A stretch of DNA of 64,000 bases from Bacteroidales bacterium (GTDB lineage Bacteria > Bacteroidota > Bacteroidia > Bacteroidales > Paludibacteraceae), in assembly GCA_015061165.1 (NCBI GenBank), contig SUXC01000012.1, positions 1 through 64,000 of the forward strand. The letters are read 5' to 3'. Shown piece by piece: positions 61,599-64,000 of this stretch. The position numbers and the translations under genes are program-made. Numbering within the stretch: the first letter of the stretch is position 1; each line of letters starts with the position of its first letter. The notes beneath the pieces are model-generated. The model made no database searches, was not told the origin of the DNA, and worked only from the letters and a program-made list of their open reading frames with translations.

Positions 61599-62630
61599 CT
61601 AATCCACCGTCATCTCTCCGCAGAGCGATACTGACAGCATTTTCTTTACTTTTTCTAAGTTGTCGCCATACTCTCCCAGCACATGCATCATTTTGGTCAG
61701 TAGTGCTTCGGTGGTAATATCGTAGCCCGAGATAACGCCTGCTTTCAGCAGATTGATGCTTACGGCATATTGCCCCATGCTTACCGAACCTGTGTTGCAT
61801 TGTGTCTTATTCACAATCACCACTCCTCGATCTACGGCGCTACGCAAATGTTCGTATAGCCATTCGTGGGTAGGGGCGTTGCCCGAACCAAAGGTTTCCA
61901 GCACTACACCGTGCAAGTTGGGTATATCCAGCAACGCTGCCACCACCGCCTCGGTAATGCCAGGGAAGAGTTTAAGGATAGCCACGCGCGTATCAAAACG
62001 CTCATACACATGCAATCCACGTGCCGTATTACCTATGGACTGAATCAAAGGCCGATTGTATGTAATGTGTACGCCCGCACGCGCAAGCGCGGGATAATTA
62101 TAGGAGTTGAATGCCGAGAAATGCTCCGCGTTGCGCTTCGTTGTACGATTACCGCGATACAACTCTCCGTCCATATATACCGTCACTTCGGGTACCAATG
62201 CTTTGCCGTCTGCATCATAGGCTGCGGCTATCTCAATGGCGGTCAGCAGGTTCTCTTTGGCATCCGAACGCAGTACGCCTACAGGCAACTGACTACCTGT
62301 AAACACTACGGGTTTGCACAGGTTGTCGAACATAAAACTCAATGCTGATGCTGAATAGGCCATCGTGTCTGTGCCATGCAAAATCACAAACCCGTCGTAG
62401 GCATCATAGTGCTGTTGCACGGTTTGTGCCATTTGGCGCCAGTTGTCGGGATTCAAATCCGATGAGTCCAGCAGGGGCTCAAACGGAATCATATCCACAT
62501 GTATATCCCCGGCAAAGAGTTCGGGAACGTATGTCTTGAATGTCTGAATGTCAGCAGGATGCAGTGCACCTGTCTCTGCATCACGCACCATGGAAATGGT
62601 ACCACCAGTAAAGAGGAGTAATACGTTCAT
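61599..62630 (-). CDS. ansA: Type I L-asparaginase
   Basis: 343 residues from ATG 62630 (MNVLLLFTGGTISM); the longer frame starts before the promoter. Catalytic Thr in FTGGTIS and second catalytic block FVILHGTDTMAYSASALSF are intact. No signal peptide, so it is the cytoplasmic type. It converts asparagine to aspartate and ammonia (family knowledge). Confidence 0.93.
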   Translation of the reverse strand: MNVLLLFTGGTISMVRDAETGALHPADIQTFKTYVPELFAGDIHVDMIPFEPLLDSSDLNPDNWRQMAQTVQQHYDAYDGFVILHGTDTMAYSASALSFMFDNLCKPVVFTGSQLPVGVLRSDAKENLLTAIEIAAAYDADGKALVPEVTVYMDGELYRGNRTTKRNAEHFSAFNSYNYPALARAGVHITYNRPLIQSIGNTARGLHVYERFDTRVAILKLFPGITEAVVAALLDIPNLHGVVLETFGSGNAPTHEWLYEHLRSAVDRGVVIVNKTQCNTGSVSMGQYAVSINLLKAGVISGYDITTEALLTKMMHVLGEYGDNLEKVKKMLSVSLCGEMTVD

Positions 62631-62647
62631 ATACCAAAATTTGGACA

Positions 62648-62679
62648 CAAAGGTACGAGTTTTTTTTTATATATGCAAG
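62648..62679 (-). promoter_or_regulatory. Promoter of ansA
   Basis: On the minus strand TACCTTTG at 62648-62655 with CTTG about 20 bp upstream. Confidence 0.65.
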
Positions 62680-62742
62680 GCTTTGCATTACTTTTTTGTT
62701 TTTTGGTGGATAGTTGGTGTTTTTTTTATCTTTTTAAACTTT

Positions 62743-62757
62743 TGGCACGAAATTTGT
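62743..62757 (+). promoter_or_regulatory. Sigma-54-type promoter of the response-regulator gene
   Basis: TGGCACG-N4-TTGT, matching the -24/-12 consensus TGGCACG-N4-TTGC at all but the last base. It predicts transcription from about 62769, downstream of the ATG at 62765, so translation should begin at ATG 62789. Confidence 0.75.
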
Positions 62758-62788
62758 ATATTGTATGCAAAACTATATTTTATGTGTC

Positions 62789-63493
62789 ATGGCAAATCCT
62801 AAACATATACTATTGGTCGAAGACGATATTAGTCTTTCTACTGTGTTAGCAGATTATTTACAAAGTAAGGAATATCAAGTCCAGACTGCCCCAAACGGGC
62901 AGGAGGCTTGGGAATTACTTAATAAGAGGCATTTTGATATTTTGCTGACTAATATTTCCATGCCCAAAATGAATGGGTGGCAACTCCTCAAGACGGTGCG
63001 TGATAGTGGTCAATTGATGCCTGTCATTATTATTAGTGCGAAGACGGACCGCGAGGATATTATTCGTGGCTATCATTTGGGATGCGATGATTATGTCACC
63101 AAGCCATTCTCTATGGATATACTGATATGCAAAATTGAGGCTATTCTCCGTAGGTATGCCGTTGGTTCTCAATCCGATATGATGGAGTTCGAATTGGATG
63201 GCGTTCGTTTCGATGCGGTGCGCCAGACTTTAGGTACTAAGCGCCTTAGTTCGCGTGAGAACGAGTTGCTGTTGATGCTTTGTCAGAATATGGGACAAAC
63301 GGTTGAGCGCAACCGTATATTGATGAGTTTGTGGGGAAGCGATACCTATTTCAATGCGCGTTCGTTGAGTGTATATGTCAATCACCTGCGTAATTACATT
63401 GGCAAAGATAGTATGGTGAAAATCCTCAGCGTGCATGGAAAAGGGTACAAATTGGTACTAATGAACGAAAAAAACAGCAAAATTGAGGAATAA
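62789..63493 (+). CDS. OmpR-family response regulator lacking the phospho-acceptor Asp
   Basis: 234 residues from ATG 62789 (MANPKHILLVEDD). Receiver domain about 1-115: acidic pair EDD, VIIISAKTD, and the Lys of VTKPFS are kept, but the site FDILLTNISMPKMNG has Asn55 where Asp is expected. The C-terminal winged helix (about 125-230, SSRENELLLMLCQN...LSVYVNHLRNYIG) is normal. It is probably an 'atypical' regulator working without phosphorylation. No histidine kinase is adjacent. It is driven by a sigma-54-type promoter. Confidence 0.88.
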   Translation: MANPKHILLVEDDISLSTVLADYLQSKEYQVQTAPNGQEAWELLNKRHFDILLTNISMPKMNGWQLLKTVRDSGQLMPVIIISAKTDREDIIRGYHLGCDDYVTKPFSMDILICKIEAILRRYAVGSQSDMMEFELDGVRFDAVRQTLGTKRLSSRENELLLMLCQNMGQTVERNRILMSLWGSDTYFNARSLSVYVNHLRNYIGKDSMVKILSVHGKGYKLVLMNEKNSKIEE

Positions 63494-63523
63494 TTGTTCA
63501 AAATGCAACCAATGTGCTATGTT

Positions 63524-63538
63524 TGGCACGGTATTTGT
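63524..63538 (+). promoter_or_regulatory. Second sigma-54-type promoter
   Basis: TGGCACG-GTAT-TTGT, same match as at 62743. Predicted transcription start about 63550. Confidence 0.72.
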
Positions 63539-63549
63539 AAGTGGTTTAT

Positions 63550-63633
63550 TGCGCAAGTAATTGTGTTATTAATAAATAGTGTTTTTCATAATGAGAGAAG
63601 AGTTCGATGAGAGATCGCGCTCTTCTTTTTTTT
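63550..63633 (+). ncRNA. Candidate sigma-54-dependent small RNA
   Basis: About 84 nt from the predicted start to an intrinsic terminator (stem agaagag/ctcttct with inner stem cgat/atcg, then eight Ts at 63626-63633). No gene fits: the only ATG frame (63591) runs through the terminator. It lies between the response-regulator gene and rpe, which has its own promoter. Confidence 0.5.
63596..63633 (+). terminator. Intrinsic terminator
   Basis: 7-bp outer stem, 4-bp inner stem, GAGAG loop, U8 tract. It would end the candidate small RNA or the response-regulator transcript. Confidence 0.75.
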
Positions 63634-63685
63634 GTCCTTTCCTTTGCACTGTCACGATAAACTTTACACTTTAATCTACAAACTC

Positions 63686-63717
63686 TTGCGTATGTCGCAA
63701 AAAAATACTACCTTTGC
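63686..63717 (+). promoter_or_regulatory. Promoter of rpe
   Basis: CTTG at 63686-63689, 20 bp, TACCTTTG at 63710-63717, with an aaatagt-type heptamer array (63732-63775) between it and the ATG. Confidence 0.68.
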
Positions 63718-63731
63718 ACCGCAAATCACCC

Positions 63732-63775
63732 AAATAGTAAATAAATTGTAAATACTAAATAGTCAAATCGTAAAT
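63732..63775. repeat. Heptamer array in the leader of rpe
   Basis: aaat recurs at 63732, 63739, 63743, 63750, 63757, 63765 and 63772, mostly 7 bp apart (aaatagt, aaatact, aaatagt, aaatcgt). Confidence 0.68.
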
Positions 63776-63779
63776 CCCC

Positions 63780-64000
63780 ATGCGTTTTATTTCTCCTTCT
63801 CTTTTGGCAGCCGACTTTGGCAATCTGCAACGCGAGTGCGAAATGATTAACCGTAGCAGTGCGGAATGGTTGCATATAGATGTGATGGATGGTGTCTTTG
63901 TGCCAAACATTTCTTTCGGTTTTCCAGTGATGAAGGCTGTGGCAAAGCATTGTACCAAGCCCTTAGACGTCCATCTCATGATTACCGAGCCCGAGAAGTA
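63780..64000 (+). CDS. rpe: Ribulose-phosphate 3-epimerase (5' part)
   Basis: The gene runs off the window edge; 73 residues are visible. They read SPSLLAADFGNLQRE, AEWLHIDVMDGVFVPNISFG and LDVHLMITEPEK, the N-terminal third of Rpe with metal-binding His and Asp. It interconverts ribulose-5-phosphate and xylulose-5-phosphate (family knowledge). Confidence 0.93.
   Translation, partial: MRFISPSLLAADFGNLQRECEMINRSSAEWLHIDVMDGVFVPNISFGFPVMKAVAKHCTKPLDVHLMITEPEK

Overview
This window comes from a member of the phylum Bacteroidota, most likely order Bacteroidales. Three things point there. Many genes are preceded by the Bacteroidetes-type promoter (TTTG, then 19-21 bp, then TAnnTTTG, usually TACCTTTG). 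Gene families such as DUF5686, DUF5106, PCMD, outer-membrane beta-barrels with carboxypeptidase-regulatory N-termini, and surface carbohydrate-binding proteins are typical of the group. Shine-Dalgarno motifs are scarce. The species cannot be named from the sequence.

Layout. 0.3-4.3 kb: an operon of secreted and lipid-anchored proteins (two LPP20-like paralogues, a DUF1566 lipoprotein), ending in a broken Sel1-repeat gene. 4.5-6.1 kb: a membrane protein of unknown function and a DUF5106/thioredoxin-fold protein, followed by about 0.9 kb of gene-free, palindrome-rich DNA. 7-14.8 kb: an AraC regulator, then a leftward block of DUF5686 protein, xerD, a lipoprotein, a LolE-type permease and rbfA; then rpmH and a choloylglycine-hydrolase-family enzyme. 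15-24.5 kb: ddl, two polyprenyl diphosphate synthases, a 5-formyl-THF cyclo-ligase, sufD-sufC, a glutaminyl-cyclase-like peptidase and prs. 24.6-28.6 kb: polysaccharide genes (GNAT/FemAB, two glycosyltransferases, a Wzx-type flippase). 28.8-35.7 kb: tonB, recG, a 980-residue beta-barrel, aroC. 36.4-43.4 kb: a 1070-residue surface protein, a 43-residue peptide, a frameshifted kinase-like gene, a DUF4143 ATPase, and repeated promoter/hairpin modules. 43.4-48.7 kb: PCMD protein, a degenerate SGNH protein, GT2, DUF3467, nucleoside phosphorylase, Fic. 49-54.4 kb: an A/T-rich three-gene operon. 54.5-64 kb: recJ, tdk, lipoproteins, a lipase-like hydrolase, pepD, ansA, an atypical response regulator, and the start of rpe.

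Two things stand out. First, the operon at 49,060-54,414 encodes a DUF1848 protein with a cysteine cluster, a 1334-residue protein that joins a methyltransferase-like domain, an SF1 helicase and a PIN nuclease, and a small WYL-like protein. The genes abut or overlap, are A/T-richer than their surroundings and lie next to a Fic gene; this looks like an undescribed defence or RNA/DNA-quality-control module. Second, the genome carries short-period repeat arrays of 7, 8 and 11 bp. Octamers of the type GAGGCGAT lie in frame inside ddl, a polyprenyl synthase, aroC and recJ, where they encode the same helical peptide. Heptamers lie inside recG, a DUF5686 gene and an M28 peptidase gene and in many leaders. 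The 11-bp arrays fill intergenic gaps with a different unit at each locus but the same period.

The right end holds a pair of sigma-54-type promoters: one in front of an OmpR-type regulator whose phospho-acceptor Asp is Asn, the other in front of a candidate RNA of about 84 nt that ends in an intrinsic terminator.
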